Shown here: positions 1-6,593 of the stretch, in pieces
Layout of the letters: every line of letters begins with the position of its first letter
Position numbering within the stretch: the first letter of the stretch is position 1
Source: Wenzhouxiangella sp.
Lineage (GTDB): Bacteria > Pseudomonadota > Gammaproteobacteria > Xanthomonadales > Wenzhouxiangellaceae
DNA length: 10,942 bases
Direction of reading: 5' to 3'
NCBI GenBank assembly: GCA_007123575.1
Contig: SKKV01000149.1
Location: 1-10,942, forward strand
The notes under the pieces: model-generated
The model's database searches: none
Told to the model about the DNA's origin: nothing
What the model saw: only the letters and a program-made list of their open reading frames with translations
Position numbers and translations under genes: made by a program

Positions 1-1555
1 GATCGACCGGCGCATGATCTTCGATCAGCTCATCGGCCAGGGCCAGGGTCCGGGCGGCGCGATCGTAAAGTCCCAGCGCGCGCTGGCTGCCGGCCAGGCT
101 TTGCAGCAGGCGTACCTTGACTAGCGGCTGGTCGGCAAAATGGGCGTCAGTGGCATCGATGGTGACCTCCAGCAGGTGGTCGTTGACCAGGCCGATAAGC
201 ACCCTGGTCAAGTCCACCTCGCTGCTTTCGGCGGGTGGGGTGAAGCCGGCCTGGATCAATTCCTGGCGCAGGTTCAAGGCCAGCCCGGGGATGTTGATGC
301 TACCCATTTGCCGAGCCTGGAAATCGGCAATCTGGTCGGCCTCACGGGCGTTGATCTCGGCCTGCTCCCGGGCCAGCTCGGCGGCTTGGCGAGCCTCATC
401 GGCCTGCAAGTACATCCATGCGGCCGCGACCAGACCGATACCCAGGGCAAGGAACGTCGTCAACACCCCACCGACCAGGACCGGGTTACGGCGAACGAAT
501 TTTCGCAGGCGATTGGCGGCAGTAGACGGCAGCACCGATACGTCCTGGTGCCGCTCCGAGCGCTCCAGATCTGACAAAAACTCATCCACCGAGCGATAGC
601 GATCCGCCGGTAGTTCGGCCTGGGCCTTGTCAAGGATCGCGCTAAGCTCCTGGTCCTGCAGGCGGGTGCGCCTGGATACCTGATCCGACGCCCCGGCCTC
701 CATCAACCATCTCAGCATCGCGCCCAGCGACCAGATATCGCTGGCCGGGGTAATGTCCTCTCCCTGCCGCTGCTCGGGGGCGGCAAAGGCCGGGGTCATG
801 GCGCGCAGGCCGGCATCGTCCGGATCACTGGCATCGAGCAGCCGGGCGACGCCGAAATCCATCAGCTTGACCGTGCCATCGTCGCGAATTCGGATATTGT
901 TGGGCTTGATATCGCCGTGCACGATCAGACGCTGATGGGCGTGGGCAACGGCCTCGGCGATACCTCGGAACAGCAACAGGCCGGCCTCCTGGTCTGGCTG
1001 CTCACGTTTCAACCAGTCGGCCAGATCGGTCCCTTCCACCCACTCCATGACCAGGAAAGGACCGGCCTGATCATCAAGGCCGGCGTCGACTAAGCGAGTG
1101 ACCGACGGATGGTCCAGCCTGGCCAGCAGTTGGCATTCGCGCTGCAGGAGTTCGGCCAGGCCGCGGCGGCGCTGGCCAATCAGCTTGATCGCCACCTCCA
1201 TCTCAAACGCGCCGTCAGCGCGTCGGCCCCGATAAACCCGACCCATGCCACCCTGACCGATCTCTGCCTGAACTTCCCAGGGACCCAGCCGGCTGCCGGG
1301 GCTCAGACGCTTGGCGCTGGTTTCCATGTGCTGGACGGTTTCGCCGGCCAGGCGACGCACCGAGTCATCGAGAAAGGTAATGGTATGACTGTCTTCGGCC
1401 AGCATCGCCAGCCACCGCCCCAGCCGCGGAAAACGCGCCCGAGTTTCCTTCAGCCACGCCGCCTGCTCTCGCTCTGGCAGCTCCAGCAGCTGGACCAGCA
1501 ACCTGTCAACAGCCCGGCGCCGCATCGGGCTGAGATCTTTGGCTGGCTTGGTCAT
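1..1555 (-). CDS. Transmembrane serine/threonine protein kinase (C-terminus beyond window)
   Basis: Read from ATG at 1555 downwards, the frame is open for 518 codons to the window edge, so the C-terminus is missing. Residues ~15-75 form a helical leader common in this kinase class. The kinase domain covers ~90-335: Gly-rich loop GQGGMGRVY (~100-108), VAIK lysine K124, catalytic loop HGDIKPNN with D215, DFG at 233-235 and AAPEQ at 258-262. The loop reads HGD rather than HRD, so this is a non-RD kinase. A basic stretch (RLRKFVRR) precedes one membrane helix at ~358-382, then an Ala/Glu-rich coiled segment and helical repeats that look like the start of a TPR-type sensor region. It should phosphorylate Ser/Thr of unknown protein targets in the cytoplasm, with the C-terminal part in the periplasm. 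GAGGG lies 8 bases before the start codon. The gene stands alone behind a terminator; no ECF sigma gene is visible beside it. Confidence 0.93.
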   Translation of the reverse strand, partial: MTKPAKDLSPMRRRAVDRLLVQLLELPEREQAAWLKETRARFPRLGRWLAMLAEDSHTITFLDDSVRRLAGETVQHMETSAKRLSPGSRLGPWEVQAEIGQGGMGRVYRGRRADGAFEMEVAIKLIGQRRRGLAELLQRECQLLARLDHPSVTRLVDAGLDDQAGPFLVMEWVEGTDLADWLKREQPDQEAGLLLFRGIAEAVAHAHQRLIVHGDIKPNNIRIRDDGTVKLMDFGVARLLDASDPDDAGLRAMTPAFAAPEQRQGEDITPASDIWSLGAMLRWLMEAGASDQVSRRTRLQDQELSAILDKAQAELPADRYRSVDEFLSDLERSERHQDVSVLPSTAANRLRKFVRRNPVLVGGVLTTFLALGIGLVAAAWMYLQADEARQAAELAREQAEINAREADQIADFQARQMGSINIPGLALNLRQELIQAGFTPPAESSEVDLTRVLIGLVNDHLLEVTIDATDAHFADQPLVKVRLLQSLAGSQRALGLYDRAARTLALADELIEDHAPVD

Positions 1556-1579
1556 TACGCTTACCCTCTGCGCCTGCTG

Positions 1580-1592
1580 CGAAACTGTTTCG
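1580..1592. promoter_or_regulatory. Perfect inverted repeat CGAAAC-T-GTTTCG in the kinase leader
   Basis: A 6-1-6 perfect palindrome sits 25 bases upstream of the kinase start codon. Its GAAAC/GTTTC half-sites resemble those of the palindrome at 5775-5791. It could be a repressor site or a small hairpin in the mRNA leader. Function is inference; a 13-base palindrome can arise by chance. Confidence 0.3.
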
Positions 1593-1664
1593 AGTCCATG
1601 CCCAAGGGTACCACTGGCATGCCAAATGGATGCTTGGTCGCCGTGGCGCAGCAGCAAATGAGGG

Positions 1665-1703
1665 GAAAAGCAATCGCGCTGGCTGTTGGCAACAGCCAGC
1701 GCG
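1665..1703 (-). terminator. Intrinsic terminator of the secreted-protein gene
   Basis: A 13-bp perfect stem (1675-1687 pairs with 1691-1703, arm CGCGCTGGCTGTT) encloses a 3-base loop. On the minus strand the stem is followed by ATTG and then four T residues at 1669-1666. It begins 20 bases after the stop codon at 1723, the expected place for a Rho-independent terminator. It separates this gene from the kinase downstream on the same strand. Confidence 0.78.
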
Positions 1704-1722
1704 CGGTGTTGGATAAGACGTC

Positions 1723-2376
1723 TCAGCCCGGATCGAACTCGCAGCTTACATCCGGATTCCAGTCTTCGAAGATGCCGGTGGGGTTGTGCTTGCCGACCCA
1801 TACGTGCAAGGCCCAGATACCGGTCGGGCCGACGTTGGGATTGAAGTGCAGATGCTGACCGAGGAAGTGCGGCGGATGCTCTTCTTCCCAGAGATCACCC
1901 GGGATGATGTATTCCACGCCCACGAATTCCATCGAGCCATCTTCGGTCGGTGCGTACAGCAAGACCTCCGGGCGCAGCAGGTTCAAATGACCGTTGCCGA
2001 GCTGGTCCATGTTGTGCAGGTGGTAACCCATGCCGCCCATCGGGCTTTCCACGCAGCCGCCCAGGATGGTGTCCCAACCGGCGGCCACGGCGACATCGAA
2101 ATTGAAAAACGGCATTACCGAAAGCTGCAGCATGTCAAGCTGGGCTTGCACTTCTTCTGATATTCCATGATCGTCCTCTTCCTCGGCTTCTTCCTCGCCG
2201 CGGCAGTGCGGGGGCAGGCTGCCACCGAGAAAGCCGATCAGAAAGCAAATGCGATGCGGCGGGCCGTCGCTGGCCTGGGACCAGGCCGGGTTGGCAAAGA
2301 CCACCATGCTGACGAGCAGCCCGAGGATGGCGATCAGACGCAGATTGACGATGCTATGTGGTTGCTGTGTTTTCAT
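1723..2376 (-). CDS. Secreted protein with Cys pair, acidic tract and conserved His-rich domain (hypothetical)
   Basis: 217 residues. The start at 2376 is chosen because AGGAG lies just upstream (AGGAGAACAAGC-ATG) and a signal peptide follows at once (basic/polar ~1-13, hydrophobic ~14-29, likely cleavage after SQA at 35). The frame stays open up to 2505, but that extension has no such features. The mature protein starts with C44 and C58 around a hydrophobic LIGFLGG stretch, then an acidic tract EEEAEEEDD (61-69). The main domain (~85-213) has MGGMGYHLHN, EVLLYAP, VGVEYIIPGD, FLGQHLHF, LHVWVGKHNP and WNPDVSC. I recognise this as a widespread conserved domain of unknown function; its many histidines could bind a metal, which is inference. 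The gene is divergent from the wHTH regulator and may be its target. No convincing promoter is visible. Confidence 0.85.
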   Translation of the reverse strand: MKTQQPHSIVNLRLIAILGLLVSMVVFANPAWSQASDGPPHRICFLIGFLGGSLPPHCRGEEEAEEEDDHGISEEVQAQLDMLQLSVMPFFNFDVAVAAGWDTILGGCVESPMGGMGYHLHNMDQLGNGHLNLLRPEVLLYAPTEDGSMEFVGVEYIIPGDLWEEEHPPHFLGQHLHFNPNVGPTGIWALHVWVGKHNPTGIFEDWNPDVSCEFDPG

Positions 2377-2605
2377 GCTTGTTCTCCTGACTGTGATGTG
2401 GGTGCCGTGCCGGCATCGGTGGACCAGCGCGTCGGGAAAAAGCATGTCTGGACTGCTCTTTGGAGTCTTCAAGAAAGCCTGAAAATTCCCTCCTAAAGTT
2501 CTCAACTCGGCTCAAGCCGGTCTCTTGGGATGCCCACAGAGGCCCCCAAACGCTGCTTTTCAGGCACATTTCCCCACTGCCCGGCTTCGGGTATATTTCT
2601 CGATC
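2377..2605. promoter_or_regulatory. Divergent intergenic region between secreted-protein gene and wHTH regulator
   Basis: This 229-base gap must hold promoters for both flanking genes. For the plus gene a TATATT -10-like box lies at 2592-2597, only 8 bases before the ATG at 2606, with a poor -35 (TTTCCC, 2569-2574). There is no Shine-Dalgarno, so the mRNA may be leaderless or nearly so. A 5-2-5 inverted repeat CGGCT-CA-AGCCG lies at 2508-2519, a possible site for the adjacent regulator. On the minus strand I see the ribosome site of the secreted-protein gene but no clear promoter boxes. No gene is visible in the gap. Confidence 0.4.
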
Positions 2606-3319
2606 ATGCGCTACCGATTCGGCGACTTCACCCTCGACACGTGCTCTGGCAGCCTGGCCGGGCCGGAGGGCGAGGTCAGCCTGCGGCGCCAGACCTTCAA
2701 GCTTTTGGAGGTGCTGCTGTCGAAAGCGCCCGAGCTGATTGATCGCGACACCCTGCTTGATCTGGCCTGGGGGCGCACCGCGCTGTCAGCCAACGTCCTT
2801 CCGCAGGCGATCAGCGAACTGCGCCAGGCCTTGGGCGACAGCGCCCAGGCGCCGAGATATATCGAAACCCTGCATCGCCGGGGCTATCGAATCATCTGCC
2901 CGGTCGAAACCATCGAGGCGGCCAGCGATAGCCTGGAATCGCCGGAGCCCGCCCCGGTCGCTGTGCCGTCAACCGGCAACAGCCAGAGGCTGGCCTCGGC
3001 TGGTTTGATCGCCTGCCTGGTTGTCATGGCGGTGGTCCTTGCCCTGTGGTGGCAGCAAGGCGCCAAGCATCGCTGGCTGGACCAGGTAGCCATCCCCGAG
3101 ATCCAGCAGCTGATGAACGAAGACCTGGCCCGGGCCTGGCAGCGGGCCTGGCAGGTTCGCGAGCGCGTTGTCGATAATCGCGAGCTCGATCAACTGTGGC
3201 TGAACCTGACCTTGCCGGTGCCCATGGACAGCGTGCCGCAAGGTGCCACGGTCATGGCTCGCGGTTATGGCGATATTGACGCCGACTGGACCGTGCTTCG
3301 GCCAGACACCGCTGGATGA
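2606..3319 (+). CDS. CadC/ToxR-like winged-helix transmembrane regulator, N-terminal half of a frameshifted gene
   Basis: 237 codons from ATG 2606, where the family motif begins at once (MRYRFGDFTLD). Residues ~1-98 form an OmpR/CadC-type winged helix: FKLLEVLLSKAPELIDRDTL, then LPQAISELRQALGD, then the wing YIETLHRRGYRI. A Pro-rich linker (~110-125) leads to one membrane helix (~129-149), so the DNA-binding part is cytoplasmic and the rest periplasmic. Residues ~155-200 are helical, then a PEGA-like segment starts (~203, VPQGATVMARGYG). After L231 (CTT, 3296-3298) the frame runs through six non-native codons to TGA at 3317-3319. Skipping one base at ~3299 joins it to GQTPLDDLRLP of the next frame and completes the PEGA-like unit. 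As it stands it would encode a truncated membrane regulator without its sensor. Confidence 0.85.
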   Translation: MRYRFGDFTLDTCSGSLAGPEGEVSLRRQTFKLLEVLLSKAPELIDRDTLLDLAWGRTALSANVLPQAISELRQALGDSAQAPRYIETLHRRGYRIICPVETIEAASDSLESPEPAPVAVPSTGNSQRLASAGLIACLVVMAVVLALWWQQGAKHRWLDQVAIPEIQQLMNEDLARAWQRAWQVRERVVDNRELDQLWLNLTLPVPMDSVPQGATVMARGYGDIDADWTVLRPDTAG

Positions 3320-5309
3320 CCTGCGCCTGCCGCTGACCCAGCTCGAATTCCGGGTCGAGCTGGATGGCTACGTGCCTGTCCTGGCAGCACCGGATTTTCT
3401 GCCCAGGGCACAGCCTTTCGTCCTCCATCCCGAGGACCAGACGCCGGAGAACATGGTTTACGTGGCCGGCGGGCCGGTGAATTACATGCTTATCCAGCGT
3501 CAGGTGCCCTCGTTCTGGATCGATCGCCATGAGGTGACCAATCGCCAGTTTGCCGAGTTCATTCGGGCCGGTGGTTACCGCCGGCCTGAACTATGGTCGC
3601 TGCCGACCGACGACAACGGCCAAGCGCTGGATTTCGAGGCGCTGATGGCGCGCCTGGTGGATAGCACTGGCATGCCTGGCCCGGCGACCTGGGCCATGGG
3701 TACGTATCCCGCCGGGCAGGCCGATCATCCCGTGGAAGGCGTGAGCTGGTACGAGGCCGCCGCCTACGCCGAGTGGGTCGGCAAGGAACTCCCCACGGCT
3801 TTTCACTGGTTTCGGGCCGCCGGGCTCAGCACCGCCCAGGCGACCAATTTTGCCGGCATCCTGGCGCTGAGTAATTTTTCCAACCAGGCCAGTCAGCCAG
3901 TGGGTAGCTCACGGGCGCTCGGACCATACGGCACCCTCGACATGGCGGGCAACGTCGCTGAATGGTGCGCCAACACGGCCGGGCCGCGACGCCACATCCT
4001 GGGCGGGTCGTGGCTGGCCAATGCTTACCAGTTTCGCGATTTTGACGCGCAAATGCCGCTGGAGCGTCGGGTGGGTTTCGGTATTCGCCTGATGCAGTCG
4101 ATCGAGCCGGCGCCGGAAGCATTGCTTGCCGATGTCGTCATGCCCCGCCATGAACCGTTGCCACCGGTTGACGATGCCACCTTTGCGCTCTACGCCCGCC
4201 TGTTTGATTACGACCAGGCCGAACTCGATGTGCGCATCGAAGACATCGACGAATCGCACCCCGACTGGCGGCGGGAGCGGATCAGCTTTGGCGCCGGCTA
4301 TGCGAACGATCGGGTCACCGTCCAGGTATTCATTCCCTACCAGGCCTCACCGCCGTACCAGACCATCGTTCATTTTCCCGGCGGAGACGCGCTGCTGGTC
4401 GAGGATAGCCGCCAGGCCGGACTGATCCAGGTCGAACCTTTCCTGCGCAGCGGGCGAGTGGTGGTTTACCCGGTTTACCAAGGCACGTTCGAGCGCCGCA
4501 TCGAGGGCGACCTGGGGCCGATCGGTCGACGCAACCTGCTCATTCAACGGGTCAAGGATGTGCGTCGCACCATCGATTACCTGGAAATCCGCGACGATAT
4601 CGACATGGACCGACTGGCCTATCACGGGATCAGTTTCGGGGCGACCATGGCGCCCTACGTGCTGGCCAATGAAACCCGGTTTCGCGCTGCCATGATCATG
4701 TCCACCGGGCTGCTGATCGGTCGTCAGCTGCCGCCGGAGATCCAGATGCATGACTACCTTCCCCGTGTAACTTTGCCGATCCTGATGATCGGCGGGCGCG
4801 ACGACTTCAACTTCCCCTACGAAGCCTCACAGCGGCCATTTTTTGAATTGATCGGCACACGCGATGAGCACAAGCAGAAGTTGACCCTGGATTGGGGTCA
4901 TCTGCCGCCGCAGTATACGGACGTCATCAAGGCCCTGATTGCCTGGTCGGATCAGTGGCTGGGTCCGGTCGAGCCGTCGCTGACCGGGCGCGAGCATCCC
5001 GCGCTGAGCCAGATCATGAGCAAAAGCGGGTACATGCTTGGCTTGTTTTTCATCGCCTTTCCCTCAGGGCGTTTATCAGCCGGATCACGGCTTGGTCTCG
5101 AAGCGGTCGCGGAACATCAGATCCTCGCTTGCCATGAACACCGCAAGGAAGCTGCAGTCCTGTCCGAGCGGATCAGCTGGCCGCCGCAGTTGCCGTCAAC
5201 GCCAGTCGCGCGGAAGCCGGGGTCGGGGCTCAGGCTGAACATGGCGATGCTGCCGTTGCCGCCGATCGCGCGCTGCTCTTGCTGGTTGTTGTCCAGGACC
5301 AGCCCCTGA
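3243..5309 (+). CDS. SUMF1 (FGE-like) domain plus alpha/beta-hydrolase, C-terminal half of the same frameshifted gene
   Basis: The first ATG in frame (3243) is not a credible start: codons up to 3299 are an out-of-frame reading of the upstream gene, and native sequence begins at GQTPLDD (3300). Numbered for the rejoined protein, a PEGA-like end (~232-255) is followed by a SUMF1 domain (~283-496) with FWIDRHEVTNRQFAEF, GVSWYEAAAYAEW, DMAGNVAEWC and ILGGSW. After ILGGSW there are no cysteines, so true formylglycine-generating activity is unlikely. A hydrolase domain (~530-785) shows GISFGA with nucleophile S676, GGRDD with D732 or D733, and GHLPP with H765, a complete triad. Family members usually end near WLGPV (~4970). 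The ~110 codons after that lack family features, and from 5085 they run antisense to a broken gene, so the native stop appears lost. Expected location is the periplasm, tethered by the upstream half. Confidence 0.8.
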   Translation: MPRSWLAVMAILTPTGPCFGQTPLDDLRLPLTQLEFRVELDGYVPVLAAPDFLPRAQPFVLHPEDQTPENMVYVAGGPVNYMLIQRQVPSFWIDRHEVTNRQFAEFIRAGGYRRPELWSLPTDDNGQALDFEALMARLVDSTGMPGPATWAMGTYPAGQADHPVEGVSWYEAAAYAEWVGKELPTAFHWFRAAGLSTAQATNFAGILALSNFSNQASQPVGSSRALGPYGTLDMAGNVAEWCANTAGPRRHILGGSWLANAYQFRDFDAQMPLERRVGFGIRLMQSIEPAPEALLADVVMPRHEPLPPVDDATFALYARLFDYDQAELDVRIEDIDESHPDWRRERISFGAGYANDRVTVQVFIPYQASPPYQTIVHFPGGDALLVEDSRQAGLIQVEPFLRSGRVVVYPVYQGTFERRIEGDLGPIGRRNLLIQRVKDVRRTIDYLEIRDDIDMDRLAYHGISFGATMAPYVLANETRFRAAMIMSTGLLIGRQLPPEIQMHDYLPRVTLPILMIGGRDDFNFPYEASQRPFFELIGTRDEHKQKLTLDWGHLPPQYTDVIKALIAWSDQWLGPVEPSLTGREHPALSQIMSKSGYMLGLFFIAFPSGRLSAGSRLGLEAVAEHQILACHEHRKEAAVLSERISWPPQLPSTPVARKPGSGLRLNMAMLPLPPIARCSCWLLSRTSP

Positions 5310-5652
5310 CCGCTCAAGCCGCTGAGCAGCCCGCCCAAGCGATAGAGATTGGTCTGGCATGTCACCACCGGCGCATCGACATCAGCGCCGTCAATCTGGC
5401 CGGTGGCCGGCTCGATAATGCAGCTCGGCCTGGATGAAGCGCTGATCGATCACCCAGCCATAACGGCTGGCCAGATGCTGCTCGGTCTCCATCGCCTGCC
5501 TGACTCGCGGCGATTTCCGCATCCGACAGCAGTTCGGCCCTGGACGGACGCGGCCCGTCATTGTCCTCGGGCCAGATCCGGGGATCATGTCGCCAATCCT
5601 CCAGCATGGTCTCACAGGCAATTCGCCGCTCGAGTTCGACCCAAACTTGCAT
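5085..5652 (-). pseudogene. Broken gene remnant: N-terminal fragment plus Ig-like C-terminal fragment ending in FRDRFE
   Basis: No single frame covers this stretch, but joined pieces read as protein. From 5652 downwards: VELERRIACETMLEDW, RIWPEDNDGPRPSRAEL, then after a shift near 5510 RVRQAMETEQHLASRYGW and IDQRFIQAEL. This resembles the N-terminal part of secreted proteins carrying an ERxxAxxxIExVYWxHRIWPxEN-like start. Near 5425 it changes frame and type to IIEPATGQIDGADV, VVTCQTNLYRLGG, GLSGQGLVLDNN and PDPGFRATGVDGNCGGQL, an Ig-like repeat common in secreted proteins. After another shift near 5140 it ends DCSFLAVF, EDLMFRDRFETKP and TGA at 5085-5087. At least three frame changes, an apparent internal deletion, and a stop (TAA, 5662-5664) just upstream of the first piece mark it as dead. 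It is convergent with the hydrolase gene. Family matches rest on recall. Confidence 0.7.
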
Positions 5653-5765
5653 ATGGCAGGTTTACGGGTATCGTCGGCCTAAACGCCTACCCGGTAGAGC
5701 GTTGCAACCTGAAACGTCAATCTGTCCGGTACAATTGCAATCTGTTCAACTTCGGACAGAATTCA

Positions 5766-5816
5766 ATGAGTTTGATGAAACCGGGTTTCATGGGGCCAGG
5801 TTCACATGAGCGGTGA
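5766..5816 (+). other. Possible 16-codon leader ORF overlapping the oxygenase start
   Basis: ATG at 5766 opens a short frame, MSLMKPGFMGPGSHER, with TGA at 5814-5816. It overlaps the oxygenase start codon (5806) by 11 bases in another frame. A weak GGACAG lies upstream. It could couple translation of the oxygenase, or be chance. No conservation can be judged from one sequence. Confidence 0.2.
5775..5791. promoter_or_regulatory. Perfect 8-1-8 inverted repeat upstream of the oxygenase gene
   Basis: ATGAAACC-G-GGTTTCAT is a perfect palindrome ending 14 bases before the ATG at 5806. Upstream there is a TACAAT box (5730-5735) that could serve as a -10, though without a well-spaced -35. An operator or a short leader hairpin near the ribosome site is possible. 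The role is inferred only from symmetry and position. Confidence 0.35.
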
Positions 5817-6513
5817 ACTTGCGGGTATGCGCTACCGGGTCGAGTCCTCGGAATGGGCCTTCGACATGGTCAAACCATTCGGGCCCAGTATTCTGGAAAC
5901 GACCCTGCCTCCTGATATTCTGGCCGGCATGCTGGCGCTGTCGGACCAGCTATTGAGCGACCCGAACCGGACCTCGTGGGGGAAAAACCTGGTCGGCCAG
6001 ATTCGTGAGGAATGTCTGATCGAGCAACATTATTTTGCGGAGTTCGGGGTTGCCCGGTACCTGCGGGAAATGTTCGCCGAGTATGTGACCGGTTCGATTT
6101 GCTCCAATGCGCCGCCTGACTACCGTGACGACGTCGAGGAACTGCGACGGACAGGCCAGTATCGCAATCCGGTTCAGGTCAAGATCGAATCGGCCTGGAT
6201 CGTCAGCCAGAGGGCAGGAGAGTTCAACCCGATTCACGGTCACTCGGGAGCCACCCTCAGCAGTGTCATGTACCTCAAGGTGCCCCAGAACCCGGATATC
6301 GCCCCCATCCCAGACAAACCCTCGCTGGAAGGTCATTTCGAATTCGCCGATCGGTCGGTCGGAGATGGATTGCAGAACGCGACAGCCCGGATCAAGCCAA
6401 CTGTTGGCAAGTTTTACATCTTTCCGGCCAGTCTCTTGCATCTAGTGTACCCCTTCCACAGCAATGGAGAAGAGCGACGCAGTGTTTCGATCAATGTGAC
6501 TCACCGACTGTGA
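5806..6513 (+). CDS. 2-oxoglutarate/Fe(II)-dependent oxygenase of the 2OG-FeII_Oxy_5 (TIGR02466-like) type
   Basis: 235 residues; start at 5806 with CCAGG nearby, though ATG 5827 is also possible. No signal peptide, so cytoplasmic. The C-terminal half has the family layout: WIVSQRAGEFNPIHGHSGA (~131-149), then LSSVMYLKVP, then a Pro-rich loop and FEFADRS, then GKFYIFPASLLHLVYPF (201-217) and RRSVSINV (224-231). Likely iron ligands are H144, H146 (in the place of the usual HxD acid) and H212, with R225 as a candidate for binding 2-oxoglutarate. These assignments are inferred from spacing. Such enzymes couple decarboxylation of 2-oxoglutarate to hydroxylation or a related oxidation; the substrate of this family is unknown, and relatives occur in bacteria and phages. 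The gene stands alone, with a palindrome just upstream and a 328-base gap downstream. Confidence 0.82.
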   Translation: MSGELAGMRYRVESSEWAFDMVKPFGPSILETTLPPDILAGMLALSDQLLSDPNRTSWGKNLVGQIREECLIEQHYFAEFGVARYLREMFAEYVTGSICSNAPPDYRDDVEELRRTGQYRNPVQVKIESAWIVSQRAGEFNPIHGHSGATLSSVMYLKVPQNPDIAPIPDKPSLEGHFEFADRSVGDGLQNATARIKPTVGKFYIFPASLLHLVYPFHSNGEERRSVSINVTHRL

Positions 6514-6593
6514 ATGTCAACCTGCCGTCCGCAGGCATCTAACGCGAACTTGAGTCACTGGCCCTGCAGGCATGGGCTGCGAGAAAAATTGCT

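Noticed and set aside
1109..1858. Plus-strand frame of ~250 codons
   Set aside because: It runs antisense to the kinase domain, the terminator and the secreted-protein gene, and its product has no recognisable domain.
2377..2505. Longer N-terminus for the secreted protein at 1723-2376
   Set aside because: The extension would bury the signal peptide 43 residues inside the protein, and the AGGAG site fits the start at 2376.
3243..3299. MPRSWLAVMAILTPTG as a true N-terminus or signal peptide of the SUMF1-hydrolase
   Set aside because: These codons overlap the PEGA-like coding sequence of the upstream frame, no ribosome site precedes them, and the family continues through the junction at 3299-3300.
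3285..3305. Programmed +1 frameshift as the main explanation of the split gene
   Set aside because: CTT-CGG-C is suggestive, but there is no upstream Shine-Dalgarno-like stimulator or stop codon in the A-site. The gene also has a damaged 3' end, so mutation or a sequencing indel is more likely.
5349..5816. Plus-strand frame of ~155 codons before the oxygenase
   Set aside because: Most of it is antisense to the recognisable pseudogene pieces. Only its last 16 codons are kept, as a speculative leader frame.
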